Source: Pseudopedobacter sp044361595 (GTDB lineage Bacteria; Bacteroidota; Bacteroidia; Sphingobacteriales; Sphingobacteriaceae). Taken from it: a stretch of DNA of 64,000 nucleotides. Of this stretch, positions 8,162 to 17,493 are shown piece after piece. The stretch spans positions 1 through 64,000 of the forward strand of contig JBIKIN010000007.1 of NCBI GenBank assembly GCA_044361595.1, in the 5' to 3' direction. Numbering within the stretch: the stretch's first letter is position 1; each line of letters begins with the position of its first letter. The notes under the pieces are model-generated. The model did no database searches. It saw only the letters and a list, made by a program, of their open reading frames with translations, and was not told the DNA's origin. A program made the translations under genes and the position numbers.

Positions 8162-8827
8162 ATGAGCAAAAGTATTAACATACAATCCATCAACATTAGA
8201 GGAGAAGCAGAGAAATTAGTTGCTGATCATCAGTCTACAACTACAGCATTTAGGAAAGAGCCTATCAAAACTTCGCAAGTTTATTTAACGCTTACAGGTT
8301 TTGAGGGTGATATAGTTTATGATAAAAAGCACCATGGTGGTAATGATAAAGCAATTTGTTGCTACAGCGCCGATAGATTTGACCATTGGAAAAAGGAACT
8401 CAATTTTGATTTAGTACCTAGTGCGTTTGGTGAAAATTTAACTCTTACGGGTGATGCAAGTTTAGAAGAAAATGTATTTATTGGTGATAGATATCAACTT
8501 GGAGAAGCTATAGTTGAGGTTTCTGAGCCAAGAGGACCTTGTTATATTATTGGAATTAGATACAATTATAAACCATTTGCAAAACTTTGTCAGGATACTG
8601 GTTTTACAGGGTTTTATTTAAGAACTATCAAAGAAGGAATAGTTAAACCAGGTGATAGTTTGGTGCATTTAAGCAGTCATCCTGCGAAAATCTCTATAAT
8701 GCATGTTAATCACATTCGTTACCACGATAGCAACAATAAAATTGAATTGGAAAGGTTAGCTAACTTAAAAGAGCTCACGCTTGAGTGGCAAGAATTATTT
8801 GGGGTGTTATTGCGAAAATTAAATTAA
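8162..8827 (+). CDS. MOSC domain protein (YiiM-like)
   Basis: A 221-residue protein with a complete MOSC fold, including FEGD (47-50), KHHGGNDKAICCYSADRFDHWKKEL (56-80), FGENLTLTG (89-97) and the conserved cysteine at 127 in SEPRGPCYIIG. MOSC domains bind molybdenum cofactor or related sulfur-containing groups; YiiM reduces N-hydroxylated compounds. The C-terminal 60 residues form the usual YiiM-type tail. It is divergent from the DUF3467 gene and not in an obvious molybdopterin cluster, so detoxification of N-hydroxylated substrates is a family-based inference. Confidence 0.85.
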   Translation: MSKSINIQSINIRGEAEKLVADHQSTTTAFRKEPIKTSQVYLTLTGFEGDIVYDKKHHGGNDKAICCYSADRFDHWKKELNFDLVPSAFGENLTLTGDASLEENVFIGDRYQLGEAIVEVSEPRGPCYIIGIRYNYKPFAKLCQDTGFTGFYLRTIKEGIVKPGDSLVHLSSHPAKISIMHVNHIRYHDSNNKIELERLANLKELTLEWQELFGVLLRKLN

Positions 8828-8876
8828 TCTTTAAAGTTTATTAACACTCGCTTTAGTTCTTTATATTCTATTTGCT

Positions 8877-10538
8877 TTATCTTTTGAAGATGCTTAATTT
8901 GATTAAAAATTTGCTAAAAATGATAAATATTAGACCCAATACCGCAAAAAGTAGAAATATTTTAACCAGCCAATCTTGATGTTGGGTATAAAATGTTAAT
9001 TCAGAGTTTAAATTGATATCCTGTTTAATTACAGCATCTTTCCACCATTCTGTTTTTTGTACAATATCACCACGTTGGTTAATAAATGCTGAAATGCCAG
9101 TATTTGCCGATCGGGCAACCCATCTACGGTTTTCTATAGCTCTTAAACGGGCATAATCTAAATGTTGGTCTTTGCCTGATGTATTTCCCCACCAGCCATC
9201 GTTTGTAATTACCGCAACAAATTGTGCACCTTGATTTACTGATTGTGCCACCCAATCGCCCCAAATAGACTCATAACAAATTGCAGGTACCACACCAATT
9301 CCACTGGCTGAATATAAGTTACTTGGCTCCGTTTGACTGCCATAACCTCCAGTAGTCCCTCCAAACTTTTCGAATAATGGATTTAGAAAAGATAACAATT
9401 CAGGAAAAGGCATTTTTTCTACCCCAGGCACTAATTTAGATTTATGATAGAACTGTAATTTAGCCGATTGCTCAATTGCAACTGCTGTATTATAGCTATC
9501 CCACCAAATATTATTTTCTTTACTATATCTTGCCGATAATGTTTCTTGTTTTTGATAAATGTTATATGTTTCGGCCCCAGTTATAACAGTTGCATTTTTA
9601 AAACTATATAAAAATTGAGTGGTGGTTTTAAAATTTGAGGTATTTCTAAAATCTTTTTCTTCTGTAAAGCCAATTAATGCAGTTTCTGGCCAAATAAAAA
9701 ATTCGGTATTTACCTGCGCTTGTTGCTTACTTAGCTTAACCAATTTATCAAGTTGTTCTGTTGCAGAATAAGTAAAGTTTTTACTATAAGGGTCTATATT
9801 AGGCTGTACTACTACAACATTAGAAGGGTTGACTTCTTCTTCATAAGTTGTATACATTAAAATTGATAAGCTAATTGGTACCACAATCCAAACTGCTAAA
9901 GCAAAAGCCTTAATCTTTAAGCTTCTAGCTTTTGGCTTCAAACTTTCGCCATTCACCTTTAAACTTCCACCTTTCAACTCTAAATAAAGTCTAAATAGCA
10001 GTAAATTTGCAACTAATACCCATAATGAACCTCCATAAACACCAGTATACTCATACCATTGTATTAACTGTGGCGATGCAGCAAAACCATTTCCTAAAGT
10101 CATCCAGGGGAATTTTAAGTCCCAAGATTGATGCAAATATTCATAGCTTACCCAAAAGCTAATCAAGCTTAAATCAGCTATGATAGGTTTTGTTTTTTGT
10201 GCTAATTTTTGGTAAAGCCAAAAACTCAGGGTCATTAAAAAAGCACCTAAGCAAAATGGAATTAAAGAAAGTAAACTGGCTGTAAAAACATCCATTACAG
10301 CATTTAACGAGTTAAATACCCAATAAATTGAAGCTGTATTCCAAACCAAAAATGTTAAACCACTTAATAAGAAAATCTTTTTCCCTTTTTTTTGTAATGA
10401 AGATTGCTCAACTTCATATAAAGCGATCAACAAGGGTAAAAAAGCAATTAATAAAATAGGAGAGGTGAAACTAAACGGTGGCCAAGCTAACCAAAGTAAC
10501 GCAGCCGAAAGAAGGGCTAACCAAATTTGTCTTTTCAT
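8877..10538 (-). CDS. lnt: Apolipoprotein N-acyltransferase
   Basis: A 553-residue integral membrane enzyme that N-acylates the N-terminal Cys of lipoproteins on the periplasmic face. Six or more hydrophobic segments fill residues 1-235, followed by the nitrilase-like domain with the expected triad: Glu285 (FIWPETALIGF), Lys366 (FYHKSKLVPG) and Cys421 (PAICYESIWGDW), then a C-terminal anchor. The start overlaps the end of rsmI by four bases. Residues 189-210 (GGSLKVNGESLKPKARSLKIK) are an odd Lys/Ser-rich insertion between membrane helices, encoded by a low-complexity DNA repeat. Confidence 0.93.
   Translation of the reverse strand: MKRQIWLALLSAALLWLAWPPFSFTSPILLIAFLPLLIALYEVEQSSLQKKGKKIFLLSGLTFLVWNTASIYWVFNSLNAVMDVFTASLLSLIPFCLGAFLMTLSFWLYQKLAQKTKPIIADLSLISFWVSYEYLHQSWDLKFPWMTLGNGFAASPQLIQWYEYTGVYGGSLWVLVANLLLFRLYLELKGGSLKVNGESLKPKARSLKIKAFALAVWIVVPISLSILMYTTYEEEVNPSNVVVVQPNIDPYSKNFTYSATEQLDKLVKLSKQQAQVNTEFFIWPETALIGFTEEKDFRNTSNFKTTTQFLYSFKNATVITGAETYNIYQKQETLSARYSKENNIWWDSYNTAVAIEQSAKLQFYHKSKLVPGVEKMPFPELLSFLNPLFEKFGGTTGGYGSQTEPSNLYSASGIGVVPAICYESIWGDWVAQSVNQGAQFVAVITNDGWWGNTSGKDQHLDYARLRAIENRRWVARSANTGISAFINQRGDIVQKTEWWKDAVIKQDINLNSELTFYTQHQDWLVKIFLLFAVLGLIFIIFSKFLIKLSIFKR
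9912..9980 (-). repeat. Low-complexity word repeat read in frame inside lnt
   Basis: On the minus strand this stretch is a chain of related words (gttgaaaggtggaagttta, then gaaagtttgaagcc, then gctagaagcttaaag). It resembles the non-coding low-complexity tract at about 58820-58895 before the rpsT/radC spacer repeat. It translates as GGSLKVNGESLKPKARSLKIK without stops. Confidence 0.6.
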
Positions 10539-11248
10539 TTTTTGTAGTATTTCTCGTCTTTTTTAGGCGCAGGAGTATCGCTACCTGCAACAATAATTAC
10601 AAATTCTCCTTTTAAAGTATTCTCGGTAAAATGTTGTTTAATTTCTGTAAGCGTTCCACGTACATTTTCTTCAAACATTTTGGTCAATTCTCTAGAAATA
10701 GCAGCCTGCCTATCAGGCCCAAAAAACTCAGCAAATTCTTCTAAAGTTTTAATTAAACGGTGTGGCGATTCGTAAAATATCATCGTTCTACTTTCGTAAA
10801 TTAATTCTTTTAAACGTGTTTGTCTACCTTTTTTAACAGGCAAAAAACCTTCAAAACAAAAACGATCGTTTGGTAAGCCCGAGTTTACGAGTGCAGGCAC
10901 AAAAGCCGTTGCTCCGGGTAAACATTCTACAGGTAAATTTTCTTTTAATACTTCTCTCACCAATAAAAAACCAGGGTCAGATATGGCAGGTGTACCCGCA
11001 TCAGATATTAATGCAATTTGCTGGCCTTCTTTTAAAAACTTGATAATTTCTGCAACCGCTTTATGTTCATTATGTTGATGATGAGCATAAACCTTTTTAT
11101 CAATACCAAAATGTTTAAGCATTGGAGCAGAAGTACGTGTATCCTCGGCCAAAATTAAATCTACCTCTTTTAAAATGCGCAAAGCCCTTAAAGTAATATC
11201 TTCTAAATTTCCTATTGGTGTAGGTACTAAGTAAAGTTTGCCTGTCAT
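10535..11248 (-). CDS. rsmI: 16S rRNA (cytidine-1402-2'-O)-methyltransferase
   Basis: A 237-residue protein of the tetrapyrrole-methylase fold. Visible family motifs are LYLVPTPIGNLEDITLRALRIL at the N-terminus, LAEDTRTSAPML, the SAM-binding ISDAGTPAISDPG and the FYESPHRL stretch. It methylates the 2'-O of C1402 of 16S rRNA in the decoding centre. Its stop overlaps the start of lnt by four bases, so the two are translationally coupled. It is divergent from serS. Confidence 0.95.
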   Translation of the reverse strand: MTGKLYLVPTPIGNLEDITLRALRILKEVDLILAEDTRTSAPMLKHFGIDKKVYAHHQHNEHKAVAEIIKFLKEGQQIALISDAGTPAISDPGFLLVREVLKENLPVECLPGATAFVPALVNSGLPNDRFCFEGFLPVKKGRQTRLKELIYESRTMIFYESPHRLIKTLEEFAEFFGPDRQAAISRELTKMFEENVRGTLTEIKQHFTENTLKGEFVIIVAGSDTPAPKKDEKYYKK

Positions 11249-11342
11249 TTTTATGGGTTTCGTAATATTTTGTTGAAAACGATTTTCTGATTAAAAAATT
11301 AACTTAAATCTAAAATCGTAAAATGTATTTGGTAAATCGTCT

Positions 11343-11350
11343 TATCTTTG
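11343..11350 (+). promoter_or_regulatory. Putative -7 box of serS (TATCTTTG)
   Basis: An exact match to the Bacteroidota -7 consensus TAnnTTTG ending 16 bp before the serS ATG. No TTTG at the expected -33 spacing was found, so only the -7 element is called. Confidence 0.55.
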
Positions 11351-11366
11351 TACAAAATTTAAAATA

Positions 11367-12638
11367 ATGTTGCAAGTTAATTATATCCGTGAAAATAAGG
11401 AGGAGGTTTTAAACCGATTGAGCGTTAAAAATTTTAACAATACCCAATTGGTTGATGAAATTATTGCATTAGATGATTCCCGAAAAAGCACCCAAGCCCA
11501 AGCAGATGAGCTTTTGGCTAAGGCAAATGCTGCTGCTAAACAAATTGGCGAGTTAATGCGAAATGGTAAAAAAGAGGAGGCAGAGGCAATTAAATCTGAA
11601 ACAACACTTTCTAAGGATTTAATTAAGCAACTACAAGAAGATTTGACAGGTATAGAAAATCAACTTTATCATAAATTAGTTTTATTACCTAATTTACCCC
11701 ATAGCAGTGTACCAAAAGGTAAAACTCCAGAAGAAAACGAAGTTGTTTTAAGTAACGGTGAAAGACCAAATTTACCAGCTAACGCTTTACCTCATTGGGA
11801 GCTTGCTGCCAAATATAATTTGATAGATTTTGAATTAGGAGTAAAAATTACAGGCGCTGGTTTTCCAGTTTATAAAGGTAAAGGTGCGAAATTACAAAGA
11901 GCATTAATCAACTTCTTCTTAGCCGAAGCTGATAAAGCTGGTTATGATGAAATGATGGTTCCTCATTTAGTTAACGAAGCATCTGGCTTTGGTACCGGAC
12001 AATTACCCGATAAGGAAGGCCAAATGTACCATGTAGGTATAGATAATTTATATTTAATTCCTACAGCAGAGGTTCCGGTTACTAATTTATACCGAGATGT
12101 TATTTTAAAAGAAGAAGAATTACCTGTAAAAAATTGTGGTTATACACCATGTTTCCGCAGAGAGGCAGGCTCGTACGGAGCTCATGTGCGTGGTTTAAAC
12201 CGCTTACATCAATTTGATAAGGTAGAAATTGTACAAATTGCTGAGCCTTCAAAATCTTACGAAGTTTTAGAGCAAATGAGTGCTTATGTGCAAAGTTTAT
12301 TACAAAAATTAGGTTTAGAATATCGCGTTTTACGTCTTTGTGGTGGCGATATGAGCTTTGCATCTGCGCTAACTTATGATATGGAAGTTTATAGCGCTGC
12401 ACAAGAACGCTGGTTAGAAGTATCTTCTGTCTCTAACTTCGAGACCTTCCAAAGTAACCGCTTAAAATTACGGTTTAAAGGCAAAGAAGGTAAAACACAA
12501 TTACCTCATACTCTAAATGGAAGTGCTTTAGCATTGCCGCGTATTTTGGCTTCAATTTTAGAGAATTATCAAACCGAAGATGGCATTAAAGTACCAGCAT
12601 GTTTGGTGCCATATACTGGTTTCGATTCTATTGGATAG
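11367..12638 (+). CDS. serS: Serine--tRNA ligase
   Basis: A 423-residue class II aminoacyl-tRNA synthetase, the usual length. Residues 1-110 form the long antiparallel coiled-coil arm that grips the tRNA-Ser variable arm (the region from DDSRKSTQAQADELLAKANAAAKQ onwards). The catalytic core has motif 2 at CFRREAGSYGAHVRGLNRLHQFDKVE and motif 3 near the C-terminus at TLNGSALALPRILASILENYQ. It charges tRNA-Ser and tRNA-Sec where present. The gene is single and divergent from rsmI. Confidence 0.97.
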   Translation: MLQVNYIRENKEEVLNRLSVKNFNNTQLVDEIIALDDSRKSTQAQADELLAKANAAAKQIGELMRNGKKEEAEAIKSETTLSKDLIKQLQEDLTGIENQLYHKLVLLPNLPHSSVPKGKTPEENEVVLSNGERPNLPANALPHWELAAKYNLIDFELGVKITGAGFPVYKGKGAKLQRALINFFLAEADKAGYDEMMVPHLVNEASGFGTGQLPDKEGQMYHVGIDNLYLIPTAEVPVTNLYRDVILKEEELPVKNCGYTPCFRREAGSYGAHVRGLNRLHQFDKVEIVQIAEPSKSYEVLEQMSAYVQSLLQKLGLEYRVLRLCGGDMSFASALTYDMEVYSAAQERWLEVSSVSNFETFQSNRLKLRFKGKEGKTQLPHTLNGSALALPRILASILENYQTEDGIKVPACLVPYTGFDSIG

Positions 12639-12650
12639 ATTCTAATTGAT

Positions 12651-12754
12651 TTGGGCATTCCTCCCTATAAAAAAATAGGGAGTCGGGCTTTTTGCTCATA
12701 CGCACACAAGGCATTATTCACAAGGCCGGTATACGCTACAATCCCTAATGCAAA
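12651..12754 (+). repeat. REP-like element, copy A (forward)
   Basis: It begins with ttgggcatt 12 bp after the serS stop and ends with caatccctaatgc. It contains a short hairpin (ctccctat/atagggag) followed by tcgggcttt. The ends match the other six copies. Confidence 0.7.
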
Positions 12755-12782
12755 AACTTGCTATTTCACTATAATTAATATA

Positions 12783-12819
12783 AAAAAAGCATCAGATTAA
12801 TTAAATCTGATGCTTTTTT
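12783..12819. terminator. Bidirectional terminator between serS and the ABC/M1 gene
   Basis: An 11-bp core stem (12788-12798 with 12804-12814) extended by A-run and T-run flanks works in both directions. It lies between the converging serS and ABC permease-peptidase genes. Confidence 0.9.
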
Positions 12820-12927
12820 GCGTTAGGGTTGGAAGTGGATACCGGCCTCGAGCTTAAGGCCTGAAGCCGTATGAATGTACAACCCGACCTGTGTTTTGGA
12901 CTTGAGTTTTGGGAAAGGTAACGCCCT
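12820..12927 (-). repeat. REP-like element, copy B (reverse)
   Basis: It starts gcgttaggg and ends gtaacgccc; on the minus strand it reads gggcgttacc, then cgggttgt, then ccggtatcc, and ends ccctaacgc. It abuts the bidirectional terminator and is inverted relative to copy A. Confidence 0.7.
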
Positions 12928-12942
12928 AATTTTAAATAGTTT

Positions 12943-15900
12943 CTAAATATCCTTCACATTATCATCTGGAATTCTATCAATTAATTTTACATAAGGATCT
13001 ATCCCTACTTTGCTAGGATCGCCTTTTACGGTTAAAGTAAAGGTGTGCTCTCCAGCTGCTAGCTTGTGTTTTTTAAGATAAATTGGGTTAGTAATCGTTC
13101 TTCCTTCTTTATCTTTAGAATCTGCCGCAAAAATACCTATATCAATATAATCATCCATTATACTAGCGGGTTTTTCATTTCCTTTGCTATCTGCATACAT
13201 TTTACGGGTAAATACTTTTAAGGTGATTTTACTTTGGCCTTTTATTTTGGTGGGCTCTACTTTCACGTCTAACACCTTGTTCTCGTAAAGCGTAATCTTT
13301 TTCCAAGTATCAACTAAATAGTATTTAAGCGAATCTGGGACGTGTTTGTCAATGGCGTTATACAAATCATGACTGGATGCAAACGGAGGATTTTCTTTAA
13401 ACGCCCACTCTTGAGCAAATTCCTTTAAAGCTGTATTTAGCTCGTCTTCGCCTATTAAATCGCGTAGACCATATAGGATCAGAGAGCCTTTTTGATACCA
13501 TTGGTAAGGTCGATTACAATCTATAAACAAGTTCTCTTTTTTGGCTTCATTTGCTCGGCCTGATAAATAACCATCTAATTCTTGTTTTAAAAAGCGTTTC
13601 ATGTTATCTCGGCCATATTTTCTTTCGCATAATATTAAGGCGGTGTATTCTGCCAATGCTTCTGAAATTAAGTTTGCCCCTTTGGTACGGCTAGGAACTA
13701 CTTGGTGTCCCCACCACTGGTGAGCTAACTCGTGTGCAGTTACAAAGTATCCATAATCAAAATCTGATGGTTTAAAATCTGCAGTATAACCAAACGACTC
13801 TGAGTAAGAGATGGTGTTTGGAAAGGATTGTGCAAAGCTTCGGTATTTTGGAAATTCTAATAACCTGAGTTGCTCAAATTGGTAATTGCTATAAGATTTA
13901 GAATAATAATCCAAACCATCTTTAAAAGCATCCATAAAGCGGTTTAAGTTTTTATCATGTCCTTTTTGGTAATACAACTCTAATGCTACATTTTGCCCAT
14001 TAGGCAGTTTTTGGTTATCCATCTTTTCTAAATACTCTGCCGAGACAACATCAAAAAACAAATCTACTTTAGGCGAGTTCTGTACAAACTGAGTGTAAAC
14101 TCTACCGTCTGTTTCCCAAGTTTTAACTTTTTTACCTGGAGCAATGGCAGTTTGTCCTTTGATGGTACTTACGGTAATATCCATAGATACCAAATCTGCA
14201 TCTTTGTTAAATAATAAAGTACTTAAACCTTTTTTATCATTGTATGGAGGTAATTCGTCGTCTTTTTTAGGTAAACCAAACTTTTTACGCTTTTCATCGC
14301 TAGCTAATTCTCCTTGCGAATCGTAACCAAAAGAAGGTAAACCACCAGAGAAAAATGTTCCGTTCTGAAGGATATCTGTTCCAGATTGTTCATTAGTAAA
14401 ACCTTTATTGGTGTTTACCGAATGGATTTCTAAAATGGCAGAATCTTGCGGCATTAACGGCTGTGATAAATGATAGATACGGTAATTTGCGGTATCAGTA
14501 CTTGGACGAAAAAAGTTAAATTTCCCTCTTTTATAAACTAATGGATATTTAATATCTGCTAAAGATTGGTTGTTGTATTTAACTGTGAAAGAATCTAAAG
14601 AACTACCATTTAAATGTATATCGCTAATAGGTTGATTACTTTTGTTAATAATATTTAAAGCAGCATTGGTATGTGTTGTACGTGTATTGGGATAAACATC
14701 TATACTAACTTTAATTGCTGTAATTTTTGGTTGTATGATGTTTTCGTATTTCTTAAGTTTTTTCTCGTATTCAGCTTGGCGATACCTACCTTCATCTACG
14801 GTTAAATAATTATTTACCACGCTTACATTGTAATAGGTGTAAATTCCAGAAACTACAAATCCAATAAAAAAGATTGTCATGGCATAAGGCACAAAACCAG
14901 TAAATCTTTGTTTGGCCATTTTCCATCGTTCTTTTCGCCCAGATAATGCCCCACGATTAAAGAATAATGCTGCGATTGTCATGATAAAAGCACCAAACAT
15001 CATCCAGTATAAATTAAACCAAAATATGCCTTTTATAGCGCTGTTAATTCCGTCCATATCAGACCATTGATAAGTAGGGTAGTATGAGTAGAAAAATAGA
15101 TTATAATTCATCTCGCCAAAAGAGCGAAGCAGAAACATCACAATCCATATTAGTAAACCTACTGCATGGCCTGCAAATTTGTTGTTCACAAAAATGTGTA
15201 CGGCAAAAGATAAAAATACTATTTGCATGTATTGCGGGAAGCTAATAAGGTAAAGTTCTTTTAAATAAACTGGGAAATTGAAGTCGAAATAGCCTTTTAA
15301 AACCTGAACAATTACGCCCATAATCATTGGGAAAGTAGCTAGTAAAAACGCCAATCCTGTTAATCCTAATAATTTTGAACCGTATAAAACCCAATCTGGG
15401 GTAGGTAAAGCATCGTTTATTAAACCAAAGCCGCTTGCTTTCTCACGGTGTATAGCTTCTCCGGTATAAAATATGATGATGATGAAAATAAACAATACAT
15501 AATCAAAGTTTTTATACTGCATTAAATTAACGGTAAGAGGCAGTGCCGATACACCATAAGTAGTGACTCCAATCCAGAAATCAACTCCTAAAAATATAAT
15601 AGCTCCAAGTAAAATGGCCTTAAAGTAATTATCTCTTACAATGTTTAAAAACTCAATCTTAGAAAGATTGAACATAATTTTCCTATAATAACCTGTTTCA
15701 AAACTGATGTTAATCTCAGGGAACTTGGCTCCAAAAAACTTGTCCTTTTCCTCATCGTTAACAGCTAGTTTTTTAGAAGAATTAGATGAGAAAAATCTTT
15801 CGAAACTAAAAGTAAAGTAGGTTATTAATAGAATGATTAAACCTAAACCAGCCCATAATAATCGGTTTAATAAAAACAAGCCTTTAATTGGGACTAATAA

Positions 15901-16593
15901 TGTATTTTTTTCTACAGGGGTAAAAAAGCGTGTTTCTAAATTAAAAGTATTAACTGCAAATGCATCTAATATTTTTACTAAATCTTTGTTATCAATATCT
16001 CTTGTTAAAAAATTAGATAGTAAATAGGCAATAAAAAGTAAAATGCTACCCGTATAAATAACTTTTACATTTTTGAAAAAAGCTACTAAGCCAAAGAAAA
16101 TAGATGATGCTAAAAATAGGTTAGGTAATGCTAAGGTAAAGTATGGATAAATGTAGTTGACAAAGTGGTTTGGTCCCATTCTTTCTGCGGGAACCCATCC
16201 AAAAAGCGGACCTACTACCGATCCTAAATACAGGCCTAAAGAAACTGAAAGACCAATAATGGCTACAAAAATAAAAGAGCCAAAATAACGTCCCCAAAAA
16301 TATCCTGATTTGGTAATAGGGTAGGTGAGGTAATAATTTTTTGTATGATGCTCTATATCTCTATACAAAGGAACTCCCATAATTGCTGAACAAACTAGCA
16401 TCATAATCATGCTGAAAAGCACATTACCTTCTGCAATTACAAAAGTCGAATTATGAAAAACTTTTTCGGTTGCAGGTGTTGAGCCAGTAGCTACCGATAA
16501 AAAAGCAATCAATAAAAAAATAATAAAATAGATATAGGTTGCCGGTCTCTTAATCCTATACTTTAATTCGAAAACAAATATTTGCCAAAACAT
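12943..16593 (-). CDS. ABC-2 type permease fused to M1-family aminopeptidase
   Basis: A 1216-residue fusion. Residues 1-600 contain about twelve hydrophobic segments arranged as two ABC-2-type permease halves, with a cytosolic stretch around 265-300. From about 620 to the end it is a gluzincin peptidase: the zinc site HELAHQWWGHQ is at 954-964 and the likely third ligand Glu978 lies in SEALAEY. The spacing to that Glu is one residue longer than the classic M1 HEXXH-X18-E. The peptidase part follows the last membrane span and probably faces outwards. The ATPase gene lies 12 bp upstream in the same transcript, so together they form one transporter-protease unit of unknown substrate. Confidence 0.85.
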   Translation of the reverse strand: MFWQIFVFELKYRIKRPATYIYFIIFLLIAFLSVATGSTPATEKVFHNSTFVIAEGNVLFSMIMMLVCSAIMGVPLYRDIEHHTKNYYLTYPITKSGYFWGRYFGSFIFVAIIGLSVSLGLYLGSVVGPLFGWVPAERMGPNHFVNYIYPYFTLALPNLFLASSIFFGLVAFFKNVKVIYTGSILLFIAYLLSNFLTRDIDNKDLVKILDAFAVNTFNLETRFFTPVEKNTLLVPIKGLFLLNRLLWAGLGLIILLITYFTFSFERFFSSNSSKKLAVNDEEKDKFFGAKFPEINISFETGYYRKIMFNLSKIEFLNIVRDNYFKAILLGAIIFLGVDFWIGVTTYGVSALPLTVNLMQYKNFDYVLFIFIIIIFYTGEAIHREKASGFGLINDALPTPDWVLYGSKLLGLTGLAFLLATFPMIMGVIVQVLKGYFDFNFPVYLKELYLISFPQYMQIVFLSFAVHIFVNNKFAGHAVGLLIWIVMFLLRSFGEMNYNLFFYSYYPTYQWSDMDGINSAIKGIFWFNLYWMMFGAFIMTIAALFFNRGALSGRKERWKMAKQRFTGFVPYAMTIFFIGFVVSGIYTYYNVSVVNNYLTVDEGRYRQAEYEKKLKKYENIIQPKITAIKVSIDVYPNTRTTHTNAALNIINKSNQPISDIHLNGSSLDSFTVKYNNQSLADIKYPLVYKRGKFNFFRPSTDTANYRIYHLSQPLMPQDSAILEIHSVNTNKGFTNEQSGTDILQNGTFFSGGLPSFGYDSQGELASDEKRKKFGLPKKDDELPPYNDKKGLSTLLFNKDADLVSMDITVSTIKGQTAIAPGKKVKTWETDGRVYTQFVQNSPKVDLFFDVVSAEYLEKMDNQKLPNGQNVALELYYQKGHDKNLNRFMDAFKDGLDYYSKSYSNYQFEQLRLLEFPKYRSFAQSFPNTISYSESFGYTADFKPSDFDYGYFVTAHELAHQWWGHQVVPSRTKGANLISEALAEYTALILCERKYGRDNMKRFLKQELDGYLSGRANEAKKENLFIDCNRPYQWYQKGSLILYGLRDLIGEDELNTALKEFAQEWAFKENPPFASSHDLYNAIDKHVPDSLKYYLVDTWKKITLYENKVLDVKVEPTKIKGQSKITLKVFTRKMYADSKGNEKPASIMDDYIDIGIFAADSKDKEGRTITNPIYLKKHKLAAGEHTFTLTVKGDPSKVGIDPYVKLIDRIPDDNVKDI

Positions 16594-16605
16594 AATATAT
16601 ATAGA

Positions 16606-17493
16606 TTAAAGGGTTACAACATCAGTTTTTTTAGCAATGGTGTGGAAATAAACGTCTTCCAGTACAGCGGGAGAGCTTACAAAACCATCCCCAGGATTGG
16701 TGTCGCTTACAATTCTTACGTTTAAAGCTCCACTTTTTAACTGTGTGGAAATCAAGTTGTATTTCTCTTTATACAATAGTACATCTGCTTTATCAATAGA
16801 TTTGTTGTAAACTTTGCCTTCTACCAAGTTAATGGCTTCTTCTGGTTGTCCTTTATAAAGTAGCTCGCCTTGACAAATAATTGCAAAGTCAGAACATAGC
16901 GTTCTAACGTCCTCTACAATATGAGTGGATAAAATAACGATAGTATTCTCTCCAATTTGGCTTAATAAGTTGTAAAATCTATTTCTTTCTGCAGGATCAA
17001 GTCCAGCAGTAGGTTCATCAACAATAATTAATTTGGGATTACCTAAAAGCGCTTGCGCTATACCAAAACGTTGTTTCATACCGCCAGAGTAAGTCCCTAA
17101 GTTTTTTCCTTTATGCGAGTTTAAATTTACTTTCTCCAATAAATAAGCTACAGTTTCTTTACGCTCTTTAGCATTAGAAATACCTTTTAGCTGCGCAATA
17201 TGATCTAACATTTGCTCTGCCTTTATTTTGGGATAAACACCAAAATCTTGTGGTAGGTAACCTAAATTTCTACGTACATATTCTTTATCCTTTAAAACAT
17301 CAATTTCATCTAAAAACACTGAACCTGAGTCTGCTTCTTGTAAAGTAGCCAAGGTTCTCATGAGAGATGATTTACCAGCACCATTTGGGCCTAATAAGCC
17401 AAACATACCTGTTCCAATTTCTAATGAAATATTTTGTAATGCTTTAGTCCCGTTTGGATAAGTTTTAGAGAGAGAGTTTATAGAAAGTTTCAT
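16606..17493 (-). CDS. ABC transporter ATP-binding protein (partner of the permease-peptidase)
   Basis: A 295-residue ABC ATPase with Walker A GLLGPNGAGKSS (33-44), Q-loop YLPQDFGVYP, signature YSGGMKQRFG, Walker B LIIVDEPTAGLDPAERNR and H-loop STHIVED. A C-terminal extension of about 80 residues is typical of ATPases that serve ABC-2 permeases (CcmA/NatA type). It precedes the permease-peptidase gene by 12 bp and would energise it. No separate substrate-binding protein is nearby. Confidence 0.93.
   Translation of the reverse strand: MKLSINSLSKTYPNGTKALQNISLEIGTGMFGLLGPNGAGKSSLMRTLATLQEADSGSVFLDEIDVLKDKEYVRRNLGYLPQDFGVYPKIKAEQMLDHIAQLKGISNAKERKETVAYLLEKVNLNSHKGKNLGTYSGGMKQRFGIAQALLGNPKLIIVDEPTAGLDPAERNRFYNLLSQIGENTIVILSTHIVEDVRTLCSDFAIICQGELLYKGQPEEAINLVEGKVYNKSIDKADVLLYKEKYNLISTQLKSGALNVRIVSDTNPGDGFVSSPAVLEDVYFHTIAKKTDVVTL

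Noticed and set aside
12100..12402. 100-codon minus-strand frame inside serS
   Set aside because: Antisense to conserved serS motif 2; no sign of independent coding.
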